The translations under genes were made by a program, and so were the position numbers. A stretch of DNA of 64,000 nt, from positions 14,951,927-15,015,926 of the forward strand of contig JANJXV010000024.1 in NCBI GenBank assembly GCA_024803745.1, written 5' to 3'. The notes beneath the pieces are model-generated. The model was not told the DNA's origin. It did not search any database and was given only the letters and a program-made list of their open reading frames with translations. Source of the DNA: Megascapheus bottae (lineage: Eukaryota > Chordata > Mammalia > Rodentia > Geomyidae). Below are positions 1 through 10,610 of this stretch, one piece after another. Within the stretch, counting starts at the first letter, position 1. Every line of letters begins with the position of its first letter.

Positions 1-17
1 TGTAATAATAAAGCAAT

Positions 18-300
18 CAAAGCTGGGTACCAGTGGCTCATGCCACTACTCTTAGCTACTCATTAGGCTGAGACTGCAGGGTGTAGTTCAAAGCAGCTTA
101 GGCAGAAAAGACAATGAGTCTTTTATCTTCAATTAATTACCAAGAAGCCATTAGTAGAGCTGTGGCTCAAGAGATAAGAGTATTTGCCTTGACTGAAAAA
201 GCTAGGTGATGAAACCTAGCCCTAGAGATCAAGCCCTAGAACAGGCACAAATAAAATAACAGTAATAATAATAACAGTAACAACAATAATAACAAATAAA
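18..300 (+). mobile_element. Old B1-headed dimeric SINE with A-rich tail
   Basis: The copy begins with a degraded B1-like head (gtggctcatgcc, agctactcattaggctgag). A 3' module follows with an A-box-like gtggctcaag, ending in a long AAT/AAC-rich tail (about 250-300). It is heavily mutated compared with the copies at 13720 and 49788, so it is an older insertion. Confidence 0.7.
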
Positions 301-780
301 TTTAAAGTCCAACTCTTCAACCCTCTGATTGGTCTACCATTCTGAATAGATGTCCCTTGCTCTTTTATGATTTCTAACCCTCTCTTGATGATCTGGGATT
401 AACCCATTGGGTAGAACTTTGGAAAAGAAGCCAGAGAATTGTGTTCAAGTGAATGGTGACCCCAGCAGCACACTGGCCTGGAGCATAAGAGAGAGAAGTA
501 GAATGTGGGAATGTGGCCTTCTCCACCTGGTTATCAGTACACGTCTCAGAGTGACTCTGTATTGTGTCTTTTTCAGTGAGATTATAGAGAAAATGTGTGG
601 GGGGGGGAAGGGAGGGAGAGCTAGCAAACCACCACCACAATAACCTAGTTAGACAATAGGTTACTAGTGGAAATGTTTCCAAATGGGAAAAACAAGCCAA
701 CAAATTGCAGGCAAGTTTTCCCAGAATGCTGCTTCCCAGGTTCAAAACAGAGAAGAGGGGACTAAAAACCACAATAGAGG

Positions 781-971
781 GCTCGGGAGTTTGGCGTAGT
801 GCTAGACTGCTTGCCTAGCATGCACAAAGACCCAGGTTCGATTCCTCAGTGTCACATTCATAGAAAAAGCTGGAAGTGGTGCTGTGGCTCAAGTGGTAGA
901 GCACTAGCCTTGAGAAAGCCCATGGACAGTGCTCAGGCTTTGAGTTCAAGCCCCAACTGACAAAAAAAAAT
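781..971 (+). mobile_element. ID-headed dimeric SINE (IDL-Geo-like) with target-site duplication
   Basis: The left half is an ID-like tRNA-derived monomer (tttggcgtagtgctagact...ggttcgattcc). The right half is the module gtggctcaagtggtagagc...gagttcaagcccc, followed by an A9 tail. The 11-base repeat cacaatagagg occurs at 770-780 and again at 972-982, marking a target-site duplication and thus L1-type retroposition. Confidence 0.88.
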
Positions 972-982
972 CACAATAGAGG

Positions 983-1575
983 ACAATCATGGGATAGGGC
1001 AACTTCTAAGGCAAACATCTGTGGAATTAATTAATGTACCTATACAGCAATGAAAACTACAGACTGCAACCAAGCTTTTTTATACTCATATTGAAACCTC
1101 TATATGTTTTGAGACCAACTATGGCCCAATGTCACCAACTATATAAGGAATCTGTCACTCATCATGGAAACAAGCTAGCTTTCTAATAGGGAACTAAAGC
1201 CATTAATTTGAGTTTGTATTCCGTGCGAAGGGCATTAATCCAGGGCATACTTCCTGCAGACCATGTTGTAACTGATAGCAAATGTTAGCAGTGCACTGCC
1301 CACAGGGATTGCTGAACAGTGCAGTCAAGAATCAGCTCAGGATCCAGGAGGATGGACCCCTGACCTTCTCCTCATTAGCTCATCTGCCAAGAACCCCAGT
1401 TTCCTTCTTCTGACAGGCAGCCAGGGCATGGCCTAATGATGAGGGAAGGTAAGGACAGGCCAGAGTGATAGGACAGCCTGCCAAGTGAATCTGATCTTCA
1501 CAGGGGACAGCCACCCTGGGGGCTAGCCTGGTAGCCAAAACTGGACCTCTGAGAAATCCTGGGGAACCTTCTTAA
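983..1575. other. Intronic sequence, no recognised feature
   Basis: I see no gene, RNA or confident repeat here. Confidence 0.5.
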
Positions 1576-1662
1576 TCTTTTTTTTTCCAGAGCTAAGGAC
1601 TGAACTCAGGGCCTTGCACTCGCCGGACAAGGGCTCTTCCACTGAGCTAAATCTCCAACCCC
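1576..1662 (-). mobile_element. ID SINE (rodent tRNA-Ala-derived)
   Basis: The reverse complement starts ggggttggagatttagctca and continues through gtggaagagc and a B box (gttcagtcctt) to an A-rich tail. This is the classic monomeric rodent ID/BC1 layout of about 75 bases plus tail, and it is the strongest single indication that the host is a rodent. Confidence 0.85.
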
Positions 1663-1799
1663 AAAGCTTCTTCATCTTACAAACATTATCAATGAAACTA
1701 TCACAAAGCCATCCTCCTTTTCTGCAGACATTGGACACAGTCATTGCCTGTCAAGGACGGATAAATCTCCTACACTTGCCAATCCACCCCCAGTTCCAA

Positions 1800-2160
1800 C
1801 TCTCCCTCCCAGAATCTATGGCAAGCAGCCTCGGCCACCACTTGAACTTAATTGAAGTAAGGAACGCCACAGTGATTAGGTTTGTATGTTTGCTGGTGGA
1901 CAGAGGGAAGCAGAGGCCCTGCTCGCCAGGCTGAATTATGGCTAGGTCAATCCCTTGTTAGTGAGAGTAAATTTTATTAGCCCCACTCTTGCTGCCGTGT
2001 ATCTTCCTCTTGTGCTCCTCAGACCCATGTGTGAGTCTGGGTAATGTAGCCTGCATGCGAGATAAATCAGCCGAATCAATCCCATTATATCTTGGAACAC
2101 CGACAGAGATACAGTAATGACACTGAGCATGGCGTGGGCTTTCTTCTCTCTCACAGATCT
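1800..2160. other. Non-repetitive block, candidate conserved non-coding element
   Basis: The stretch lacks recognisable repeat sequence, retains several CpGs, and carries TAAT/ATTA-type cores (cttaattg, ttttattag, gaattatgg) and GATAAATCAGC-like motifs. It ends just before the CA microsatellite. Conservation is inferred from texture only. Confidence 0.25.
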
Positions 2161-2182
2161 TGGATGTGGCCAAACACATTAG

Positions 2183-2183
<1 letters not shown>

Positions 2184-2230
<47 letters not shown>
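2184..2230. repeat. (CA)n microsatellite
   Basis: About 23 uninterrupted CA units. It produces spurious cysteine/valine-rich reading frames on the minus strand. Confidence 0.98.
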
Positions 2231-2231
<1 letters not shown>

Positions 2232-5200
2232 GGTAAACCAGGCCAAATGGTAAAGTCCCCTCTGACATGCCTTTTTTCTTCTTCCACTAACTTTGTCGAT
2301 GAAAAGAAACAAGCAAGTACACTGTCTTGATGTGCAGTCAGAGGCCTTCAACGTCTCTAAGCAAACTAAGAGATACCTGAAGATAACAGCAGCAAGATTT
2401 GTCAAGAACTATATCTTCTCCTTTGGAATGTGTCCTGCAGAAAGGAAAGGCCTATTCCAAGACCTGGGGTATTAAATATAATATCTGTGGTAGACACAGC
2501 CCACAACTCTCAGAAGTGCACATTGCTGGAGAAAAATAATCTAACGACAGAAGTATTATCATGTCTTTTTTTGTCCCAAAGGTTGTATTTTAACCAATGG
2601 CAGACATACAGAATGATGCCATGAAAATATTTATTCCTACAAATATAGGGTGCTCAGTGTCTACCATTATTTATTAATGCCTGTATTTCTCTTCTGCATT
2701 TCGTTGAAGGGACATAGTCTTTTGGTAACATACAGAAGCAAAGTCTCATTCTCAAGGATAAAACTTAAAAGGGAAACTGCTTATTAGCCCTGTTATATCT
2801 CATGAGCTGGCACTGCCTGACACACTAAGATTCAGACTCCCAGGCCAGTATCCTGGTCAAGACAGGATGCTGGAGTATGACAACCAAAGCATTGATAGGG
2901 AGGCTGAGGAATCTGTGTCTGGACTGGTAAGCAGGGATGGCTCATGTGATGATGGAGAAGAGGCTGAGCTGACAGTAGTATGTGAGCACAAATGAGAACA
3001 CAACTTGGAAAAAAAGAGACAGAAAAAAGTGGAAAAAAGTGAGTTAGAGCAGGACACTCAGAAAGGGGAGAGAGCATCTGACAGGAGGAATGAGACACAG
3101 AACAGGCCTGTATGGACATGCGTACACAGGTGTGTGTGCGTGTGTGCGTGTGTGTGATTGTGCAAGGCTGATGAAGTGTTATCTCAGCATGGGGAAATCC
3201 TACTCCCTTTTCCACAACTCAGGAGCTCTGTGATCAGGTCTCCTGAGAGCTACCTGTGTTAAAATTCAGCACAAGTGATTCCTGAAATCTCTTTTCTCTG
3301 TGTGTATCCCCAGAGAGGTCCATCCTGGGACAACATATTCAAGCTAGGAGACCAACATCAGATCACTTCCTCCTGCCAGAACCAACACACTATTCAAGGC
3401 TTGCCCATCATCTAATATCTCAAAACACCGTGATGATTGGCCAGGATGAAACTGTCATTACAAATCCCGCTGTTCAGTGGGTTTAGTAGCTTAATGCTGA
3501 CTGAAGTTAGGAGTTATAGCAAGGAGACGAAGGGAAGGCTTGATTCTATCAGGACTGGACCTTCCATTTAACAGGCATCTAAATTTAGGCAAGAAATCTG
3601 TAGCACAGGTCAAGGTGTGGTGAAGGGTAAAGGGTTAGGGATGAGGGCTGGGGCTAAGTGAGAGGATTTTTACTTGGGATATGAGCATCTATTGGGGCAT
3701 GAGTGTGGTAAAGAGTGTACATCGTTTGTGGCATGAGAGGTAGAGATGAGTAAGCAGGGATAGGGTAGGGAAGAGGAGGAATTCCTGCACCAGGAGGCCA
3801 GGAACCCCGCAGAAAGAGCAAACCTTCCGTCCCAATAACAAGAGGAAACGAGCCCATCTAGTTAGAGCCTCACTTCCTGCTGACGGGGAAAAGAAAACAG
3901 TCTAAGCAGACAGGCAGAGACCAGCTTGGGAAGGCTGCCTGGCCATTGTGGATGCTCATTTTCATGAACTTTCAGGATCTCAGGCGCCAGACAAAGCTGA
4001 CTGACTATCAGGGCTGGAAGACAAGTCCAGCTAAGTCCATGGGGGTGACGTTGTCTCTTCTCTGGGAAACTGATGGCTCACACCAACTGAGGCCTCACCA
4101 CTACACATGGAATGGGGTCTCTTTTATACCACTGATGCCCCCTATCAGGCAGGAGGTAAATTCCTTCCGTAGGTTTGTGGCCAACATGGGTCAGACAGGA
4201 CCAGTGCATAAATCCTGACATCAGACAGAAGTTTGGTTCAGCCATAGTTCTACTTCAGGGGCTTCTTGAATTGAAAAGACTTTTCTAGGTCTGCAAGGAT
4301 TGCCAAGTCCCACTATCATCTCTCCAAGATTACTAATGCCCTGCAATAACTAGATAGTCCCTAACCCAGGAACAGGACCAGCGACACCAGCTTGCAACTA
4401 AAATACTGTGGGAAAAGTACTGGGCTAGGAATTCAGATCCACAGTATAAAATGCCAAGAGAAATGCTTGGCAGACCCCCTTAGCAGGACAGTCTACTTGC
4501 CCTTTCTACAGAAGTGCAGAGACAAGAAAAGGGCTTTGTATATGGACAGGTAGGTGCCAAGTGAATGCTTAAGTGCTATTATCAGCCCACTTGGCAGCCA
4601 TAATTCCTTGCTATCAGTAACAGGGCCAGACAGGTATTAGGCAGTGATTCTGGATAGTCCTTCCTGCCCTATGGATACGAATTTTTTTTAGTAGAAGGTC
4701 ACTCTGGGGTCAAGGCAAGGAAGCTAATTCTTGCCCTCCTCTGTGCCAGCATTCTCAATCAGGCCTAATGGTCCAGGTAAGACTTTCTGATTCCTGTACT
4801 CACTTCTCAATTGTTTTCAAATTTGGGGAGATTTTAATGGAAGGAGTAATGGTTACTCCTATCCACTTACTTAGTTCCTGTCACCAGGCCACAGTGACCT
4901 GCTCTTCTCTACTCTATAGGTTCCTGGAGACAGAGCTTGACATCCATTGTCCATGAGTCTGTTGGTCAGGCACTTTCCCAGGGCCTATGAGGTTCCTCCA
5001 TTCATTTACAGACAGAGCCTACCCTGGTGTGAAGAAAGGGACAGGAGCATAGGCAGCCACGCCAAGGAAACTCCTAGATACTGAGTACTTAACCCATGCG
5101 GGACACAGAGCCTTGGTTCATAACAGATCAAATTTTAAGTTTTCCCACTACAGGTTAGGAATGGCTAATCCTACCCCAGGAAGAGTGGGAGGCCTTGGAC

Positions 5201-6150
5201 TCCACAGGACTTGAGGTATCATAAAAGCCACAAGTTCAGAGTTCCTCAGCTCTTCCATCATTCATCCTGCCTATAAAACACAACCCTTAAGGGTCAACCT
5301 TCTAGACTTTTCTCTACATTTGCCATTTTTCTATAGCAGAAATTCCACAGGAAGGAAACCATCTGAAATCCAGAACCCACATTCCAGTACTTGTAAGCAC
5401 CCCAGACTCAAGGCAAAACAGAATCCCTGTCTATCATCCACCTCTACACAGAAAATGGAAAAGAAATCAACTCAAAAGTCCTACAAATAGGTTGAAGGAA
5501 ATCTGGGATGCCGACAAGGCTGTCTGAGGATAGCTTTTGAAGCATAGCCTGGCTGATGTTAATGCCATGTGAAACATGTGGTCTGAGAATAGTCCAAATG
5601 AATTGTCACAAGAGGACCAGAGCAAAGCAACTCAGGTATCAGCCAAATCAAAGGAAACTGATACTATGCATTAAAAGCCAGTCTGGCCCTTTTTTAGACT
5701 GGCTGGGGAGACAGCACCAGCCCCGTGCAGTTTCTGGCCTCCTCCTTTCTACTCTTGGCCCTGAACTCGCCTCTAACTTAAAAGGGCTAATTAAAGGCAA
5801 AAGAAAAATCAAAAAGCTTGCTTTCTGGTTCTGTTACTCCCAGTCCTGGCATTGGTCTATCTTACAACGCTGTATCCCTCTGATCCCTCCCAGGCTACCG
5901 TGTGAGGACCTGCAGTTCTGCAGACTTCCATGATGAACTTAGCTTTTATATTGTGGCAGGGAGCAAGGGCAGAACAAATACCTCCAGTCAGGTGGAACCC
6001 TACAGATGATGCAGCTTTAAAAAGCATAGCCCCCAAAAAATAGCTGTAACCGATTTCTATGGAAAAGTGTCGGATTACCTACTACTCTGAGCTCAATAGA
6101 AGTAAGCAAAGAACAAAGTTGGCATTCTCTAACACCAGTTATATGGATGC
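2231..6150. other. Intronic sequence, mostly unassigned
   Basis: No gene or confident transposable element was recognised. There is a short imperfect TG tract at about 3127-3156 and a 9-base inverted repeat at 5676-5684/5696-5704. Short open frames here have no family resemblance. Confidence 0.5.
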
Positions 6151-6159
6151 ACATCCCTA

Positions 6160-6196
6160 TAATAATAATAATAATTATTATTATTATTATTATTAT
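6160..6196. repeat. (AAT)n/(ATT)n microsatellite with mirrored halves
   Basis: About five AAT units switch into about seven TTA units, so the two halves are reverse complements of each other and could form a cruciform. Confidence 0.95.
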
Positions 6197-6220
6197 ATGC
6201 AGACAAGTACATGTAAGGGT

Positions 6221-6221
<1 letters not shown>

Positions 6222-6309
<88 letters not shown>
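6222..6309. repeat. (TG)n microsatellite
   Basis: About 88 bases of TG dinucleotides interrupted by single TATG variants near 6251 and 6303. It is among the longest dinucleotide tracts in the window and is likely to be length-variable. Confidence 0.97.
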
Positions 6310-6310
<1 letters not shown>

Positions 6311-6429
6311 CCCTGTGAGCTAAGGGACTATCTTCAAATGCTGGCTTTGTCACTTGTTCACAAGATGTATGACCTGGCTAATTAGTTCACATTGTTGTAT
6401 GCCAATCGCAGAACAGAGATTTAACCAGA

Positions 6430-6527
6430 ATGCTAAGGGTTGAAGTCTATTCCCTCCAAAGCCTAGGTTTAAGTTTAATTGCTACAGTGACAGTATTAAG
6501 AGGCAGGATATTTAAGAGGTGAGGATA
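6430..6527 (+). mobile_element. Old MaLR-type LTR fragment, sense
   Basis: Phrases such as ttccctccaaagcc, gacagtattaagaggcagg and tttaagaggtgagg resemble the 5' half of MLT1/MST-type LTRs as I remember them. The copy is very diverged, and the exact family is not assigned. Confidence 0.4.
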
Positions 6528-6529
6528 CC

Positions 6530-6800
6530 CTTATGCTGCTATAATGGAATATCTGAGATTGGGCAACTGATGGTAAATGGAAACTTATTCCACACAGTTC
6601 TGGAGGATGGAAAATCCAAGATCTAAGTGTCTGCTTCTGATAAGGACTTTTGTGTTACATCATGACAGGGCAGAAAGGCATCACACTGGTGAAAGGAAAA
6701 GAGAAGCAAGGAAGACCAACAGGGGAGCTCAAGTTGTGCTTGATTCACTTCCATAGTAACCAAATTAATCAGTTCCTGTGAACAGGGCTTTCATGCCTTA
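6530..6800 (-). mobile_element. Old MaLR-type LTR fragment, antisense
   Basis: The plus strand reads tgctgctataatggaatatc, then cacagttctggaggatgg and aatccaagatctaagtgtc. These are like the reverse complement of the 3' half of MLT1-type LTRs (which end in ...ttgttatagcagc). It abuts the sense fragment at 6430-6527 head to head. Confidence 0.4.
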
Positions 6801-7937
6801 CTCACCTGGACGGATCTTCTCCAGACCAGTATTCTATTGTCCCTCTTTATGGATTTGTTTCATGGTGTAGGACATACCCAGCATGATCTCTGGCCTGACA
6901 TTCCATTGACTTTCTTCATTTGAAAGTAGTTCATTAGACCTTCTTGCCTGGAACAGCTACTGTCTCCAATGAAAGGCTCCAGGAATAATTGTTATTGGTA
7001 AAGGCTCATTAGATGGGAGAGTTATCTCAGTTCCCTGGCCTTGAGTTGTCCATCTGTGGTTGTCATATCTGTCCATAATACCTTTTCCATTTTCTTTATG
7101 ACATAGGCCTCAGCTGGCTTTTCAGTACACCACATCATACTCCACATCCTGGATGTGGTGGGAGCTGGAAAAATTGACACTAGGAAACATTCAATCTTTC
7201 TCCTCCTCCTTTGCTATCTCCATGCAAAGTCTCCATAGACCAAAGGACACTCTTATATACCACAGGCTAAAAGTGAAGGGAGCCAGCATCCCTGAAATTT
7301 TCCAGGAAGGTAGTTATACCTCATAAAATAACACTTCTGCTTTTTAAAATTGACTGAAAGTCATTTCACTTGCATGAACTTCCACCAAAGTCAGACTAGG
7401 AGTCAAGAACCACATGAGGACAAATGCATACTTCTGTCAGATGGGTGAAATTTTCTTTTCTTCTCCTCAAGTTAAAGTCATATGGCTTAGGACTAGTCAT
7501 GAATGGGTAAAGGCAGGAAGAATAAAGGATATGGCTGGGAAAAGAAGGTCCTATGGGTTACCTGGATTTTGGGTGGGCCTCTTCCATTTTACCCACTCAA
7601 AACCATTGTCTAAGGATTACAAGTGGCTGGCATAAACATGTATATTCTCCCAGCTCAGAAAGTATGAAAGTATAGATAAGAACTCCCATTTCCTGAATTT
7701 GCAGGGGAGAAGACAGGAAATAGCTCATTTTCTTTCTGTCTCTCTCTTCTCCTTATTTTAATCTGTCAGACTAGAATAACCTTATTTAACCATATTTCTC
7801 CTTATTCAAACCCATTGTACTAAAATAAATCCTTGCTAAAACTTGCCAAAATATGAAGTATGTATAATACTTTTGGTTCAAATCCCAACACCACCACCAA
7901 AAAATTACAAGATAGATTGCAAACTAGGCTTATAACT
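6801..7937. other. Intronic sequence, no recognised feature
   Basis: No gene or confident repeat. The right border is an oligo-G run followed by a short tgcatgcaca-type alternating stretch that leads into the next SINE's tail. Confidence 0.5.
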
Positions 7938-8195
7938 GTGGGGGGGGGTGCATGCACACACATGCATACATGCATGCCAGTCCTAGTACCTGAACTCAGG
8001 GCCTGAGCACTGTCCCTTAGTTTTTACACTCAAAAGATAGCATTTGATCTGTTGAGCCATGCCTCCATTTCTGGCTTTTTGATGGTTACTTGAAGATAAG
8101 AGTCTCATGTTCTTCCTGCCTGAGCTGGCTTCAAACCACAATCCATAGAACTCAGCCTCCTGAGTAGCTACAGCCCCTGACACAGACAGGCTTAT
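7938..8195 (-). mobile_element. B1-headed dimeric SINE
   Basis: On the plus strand the reversed 3' module (ctgaactcagggcctgagc...ttgagccatgcc) is followed by the reversed B1-like head (gataagagtctcatg...ctcagcctcctgagtagcta). The tail side is a G-rich/CA-like simple sequence at 7938-7978. Confidence 0.8.
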
Positions 8196-9054
8196 AAATG
8201 TTTGAATTTAAAACAAAAAGAAAAAGAAAAGGGAGGGATAATAACAAGTATTAGATAGAAGATCCCAACAGCTGAGATTTCCAAGTCCCCTGAAGAATGA
8301 CCGCAGAAAAGATCCTTTGATACGTGAACAGAAGCCAAGTCCTCAATGATAGTTTATGTCCATTTGGATCACAGGTGAGCTGGACTAGCTAGGCAATCAC
8401 CTACACTCACCCACACGCACCCCACAAAGCTATAGGCCCCCTCTGCAATGGTAAAAACCCCCAATCATCCCTCCATCCTACTCATTGCTGGATTTTCATA
8501 GCACTCTGTCACCTAGGCTACGTTTTAGCTGCTTCCTGATCTTATCGTATATTTTTGCATGGCACTGTATATACAAGGATACTTAATAACTGTGCGATCC
8601 CATTCTATACCCTTTCTACTCACAGTTTACTTCTTCTTAAAGATATGTATAGAGCTGAAAACTGAACTCTTGTGAACCCCCATATCCATTCCAAATGTAG
8701 GATGACTTCTCACATCTTCCCCTCTTTTCTTCTGCATGGTTTTATTCAGAATTCTCAGGAAAGTGATTCACGGGCTTCAGAAAGGTGGGCACATGTCATA
8801 CACTACAGTACACTGGAGTTTAGCCTTCCATCATTCCCAATACTTCTCACTTCCCTACCTATTCCCAGCATTCCCTGGCATAAGCAATGAAACCGACATG
8901 GAGAATAAAGAATCATGCCTCTGTGAGAAATCTACATCTTATTTCCAGTTCTTCTGGTTGAGCTGGTGATAGTCTGAGTCTGAACTGGTTTTATGCTGAC
9001 TCCCGTGAGACCTGAGGTGTGATATATGTATACCCTGGCCCACACCCCATTCTC
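8196..9054. other. Intronic sequence beside the PLXNA4 donor, no recognised feature
   Basis: No repeat was confidently identified. Reading on from the donor in the plexin frame gives 43 extra codons and a stop at 8934-8932. Confidence 0.5.
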
Positions 9055-9066
9055 CTGACTCACCGC
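9055..9066 (-). other. PLXNA4: PLXNA4 exon 2 splice donor
   Basis: On the minus strand the coding sequence reads GCG|GTGAGTCAGG, with GT at 9063-9062. The exon ends exactly after codon 395 (phase 0), where plexin-A4 homology ends (PCSSA, then LLTIDD in the next exon of other mammals). Downstream translation (VSQENGVWAR...) is unlike plexin. Confidence 0.93.
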
Positions 9067-10248
9067 ACTGCTGCAGGGGATGTCCTTCACCTTGAGCCAG
9101 GCCAGGTCCAGCGTCCCCTCACCCCGATAGCAGGACTGCAGCCGCTCCTTAATGCGGTCATTGATCTGTTTCAAAATGAATATGCATAAGGCTGATTCAT
9201 CCAGAGATTTCATTTTCCGCTTCTGGCCCTTGGAAAAGACAGTAAAGAGGAGGTCGTCATCCGGACGAACTCCCAGAGTCCGGCCGAGCACAGCCCCAGC
9301 TTTGGACAGGTAGGCAGCCTGAAGCAATCGATATTCCACTCCATTGCGTTCACAGCCAATGGGCACCTCTACATACGAGTTGAAGGCTGTATCCTCCTTG
9401 CAAAGCCTCACGAGCTTGGATGTGTACACCTGTTCCTTTGTCGTGGAGCCTGGGGGAGACACCATCTCAGGCTGAAGGGTCAAGAAATAGACAAAGTTTC
9501 CACTGCTGAAACCATAGATGTAGTAGATATCAAAGTCGGGGATGACAGTAAAGGTATCTGAAGGGATCTTGATCATAGAGGCCACAAACTCATCATGGAA
9601 GACATAAGCAAACATGCCATCTGCCTCAGAGTTCTTGGTCAGCTTCCGGCTGGAGATGGTAGGAAAATACTCAGGCTTCCCATCCACTGCTGTGGCAATA
9701 AAGAGTTTGTCATCCAAGTCGCTGTAGGAGACAATCACCCCAAAGACAGAGCCACTCTCATTGACTCCCGACAGGTAGTGCTCTTTCTTGTGAAAAGGCT
9801 CCCCCAACTTGAAAAGATCCTCCAGCCTAAGAAGCTTGCAGATGCCCTGGTACAGGCTTCCACATGCAATCAACCTGTTCTCCTTGTAGTCTATGAGAAG
9901 CATCTTGTTGACATTGTTGGTGGTTGTCAGGGGTTCATTGCAGGTCTGGACAATGCGGGGTGGGTAACACTTGGGGTTGTCCTCATCTGGCCCTGTCTGG
10001 TGTGTCACCAAGACTTTCAAGTCACTGGAGAGCTTATAGATCCGGTTGACAGCCCCCAAGTAAATGTGCCCTGTCCTCTCATCCACCACCAGGTGATTGA
10101 AGCCCTCAGCAGGCTCCCCGCGGAATGTGATGAAAGACCGCTTCTGGGACAATGTGGGTGGCTGCCTGGGAAGCAGAGTGGAGGATCCCACCCCTACCAC
10201 CAGCAGGTGAGACAGCAGACAAGTCCAGTTCCAAGGCATGGCTTTCAT
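9064..10248 (-). CDS. PLXNA4: PLXNA4 (plexin-A4) first coding exon: signal peptide and most of the Sema domain
   Basis: Plexin-A4 is a single-pass neuronal receptor for class 3 and class 6 semaphorins, acting with neuropilins in axon guidance. This exon encodes residues 1-395. Residues 1 to about 23 form a hydrophobic signal peptide starting MKAMPWNW. The Sema beta-propeller starts near residue 38 (SFITFRGEP) and is cut by the splice donor after ...KDIPCSSA, so its last blades, the PSI/IPT repeats, the membrane span and the GAP domain lie outside the window. An N-glycosylation sequon (NES) is at 163-165. Cysteines at 94/103, 129/137, 299/355 and 373/392 fit known plexin disulfide pairs; C283 would pair with a residue in the next exon. 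The ATG at 10248 is chosen because it begins the known plexin-A4 N-terminus, has a purine at -3, and is the first ATG after the acceptor. The frame is open with no stop or frameshift. From memory it is nearly identical to human PLXNA4 and more like A4 than A1-A3, with about one residue fewer near position 37. Confidence 0.97.
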
Positions 10249-10331
10249 CTCAGCTATGTGTCCTCGTGGCACAGAAGCACTCAGGCACAGTCGTCTCCTT
10301 GGAGGGCCAGAACTCAGCAGGGTAGTTTCTC
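10249..10331 (-). other. PLXNA4: PLXNA4 exon 2, 5' untranslated part
   Basis: These 83 bases lie between the predicted acceptor and the initiation codon. They contain no ATG, so the plexin start is the first AUG of this exon. No in-frame stop precedes the start within the exon, so the frame stays open upstream into the intron; this does not imply translation. The remaining 5'UTR must come from an upstream exon beyond 64000. Confidence 0.8.
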
Positions 10332-10362
10332 CTGGTGGAGAGAGAGGGAGGGAGGAAAGACT
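10332..10362 (-). other. PLXNA4: PLXNA4 intron 1 splice acceptor (exon begins at 10331)
   Basis: Read on the minus strand, a pyrimidine-rich run of about 27 bases (TCTTTCC, CCTCCC and TCTCTCTCC blocks) leads to CACCAG followed by GAGAAAC. The AG occupies 10333-10332. This is a strong consensus acceptor, and its position agrees with plexin genes having their start codon shortly inside exon 2. Confidence 0.85.
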
Positions 10363-10565
10363 GAGATGAAAGAAACCACGGCAGGCTTCATGGTGTTCCA
10401 TGGCATATCTGGCTGGACTCTTACTTAGTTCTATACTGAATACAACTTCCCAGGCCAGTTCTATGCAGTTCTACTGCGTCAACACATCTGTCTCTCACCC
10501 TGGGTATAAAAAACAAAACAAAACAATCAGAACTGCTAGCAGCAGCCCAAGAGAATACTTCATCA

Positions 10566-10572
10566 AATAATA

Positions 10573-10610
<38 letters not shown>

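Larger units (their letters stand above)
1..9063 (-). other. PLXNA4: PLXNA4 intron 2, 5' part (continues beyond position 1)
   Basis: This sequence is downstream of the donor at 9063-9062 on the minus strand. I looked for the next Sema exon (LLTIDDNFCGLDMN in known plexin-A4) and did not see it. The stretch holds SINEs at 18-300, 781-971, 1576-1662 and 7938-8195, microsatellites at 2184-2230 and 6160-6309, and LTR-type fragments at 6430-6800. Confidence 0.85.

Noticed and set aside
781..860. tRNA gene suggested by A-box/B-box-like strings
   Set aside because: These strings belong to the tRNA-derived head of dispersed SINEs. No cloverleaf with an intact anticodon arm and acceptor stem is present.
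1958..2405. Cys/Val-rich minus-strand open frames
   Set aside because: They are translations of the (CA)n tract at 2184-2230.
6059..6385. Asn/Tyr and Cys/Val or His/Thr repeat open frames on both strands
   Set aside because: They are translations of the AAT/ATT and TG microsatellites.
1..9063. Next PLXNA4 Sema exon (expected to begin LLTIDDNFCGLDMN)
   Set aside because: No minus-strand match was seen. The following intron is evidently longer than the 9 kb available here.
10249..10401. 51-codon upstream extension of the plexin frame (starting MEHHEACRG)
   Set aside because: It crosses the polypyrimidine tract and AG of the acceptor at 10332-10333, so it is intron and not an N-terminal extension.
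9595..10428. 277-codon open frame on the plus strand opposite the PLXNA4 exon
   Set aside because: It is antisense to a strongly constrained coding exon, and codon constraint on the real strand often keeps an opposite frame open. No domain or family resemblance, and it runs over the splice acceptor.
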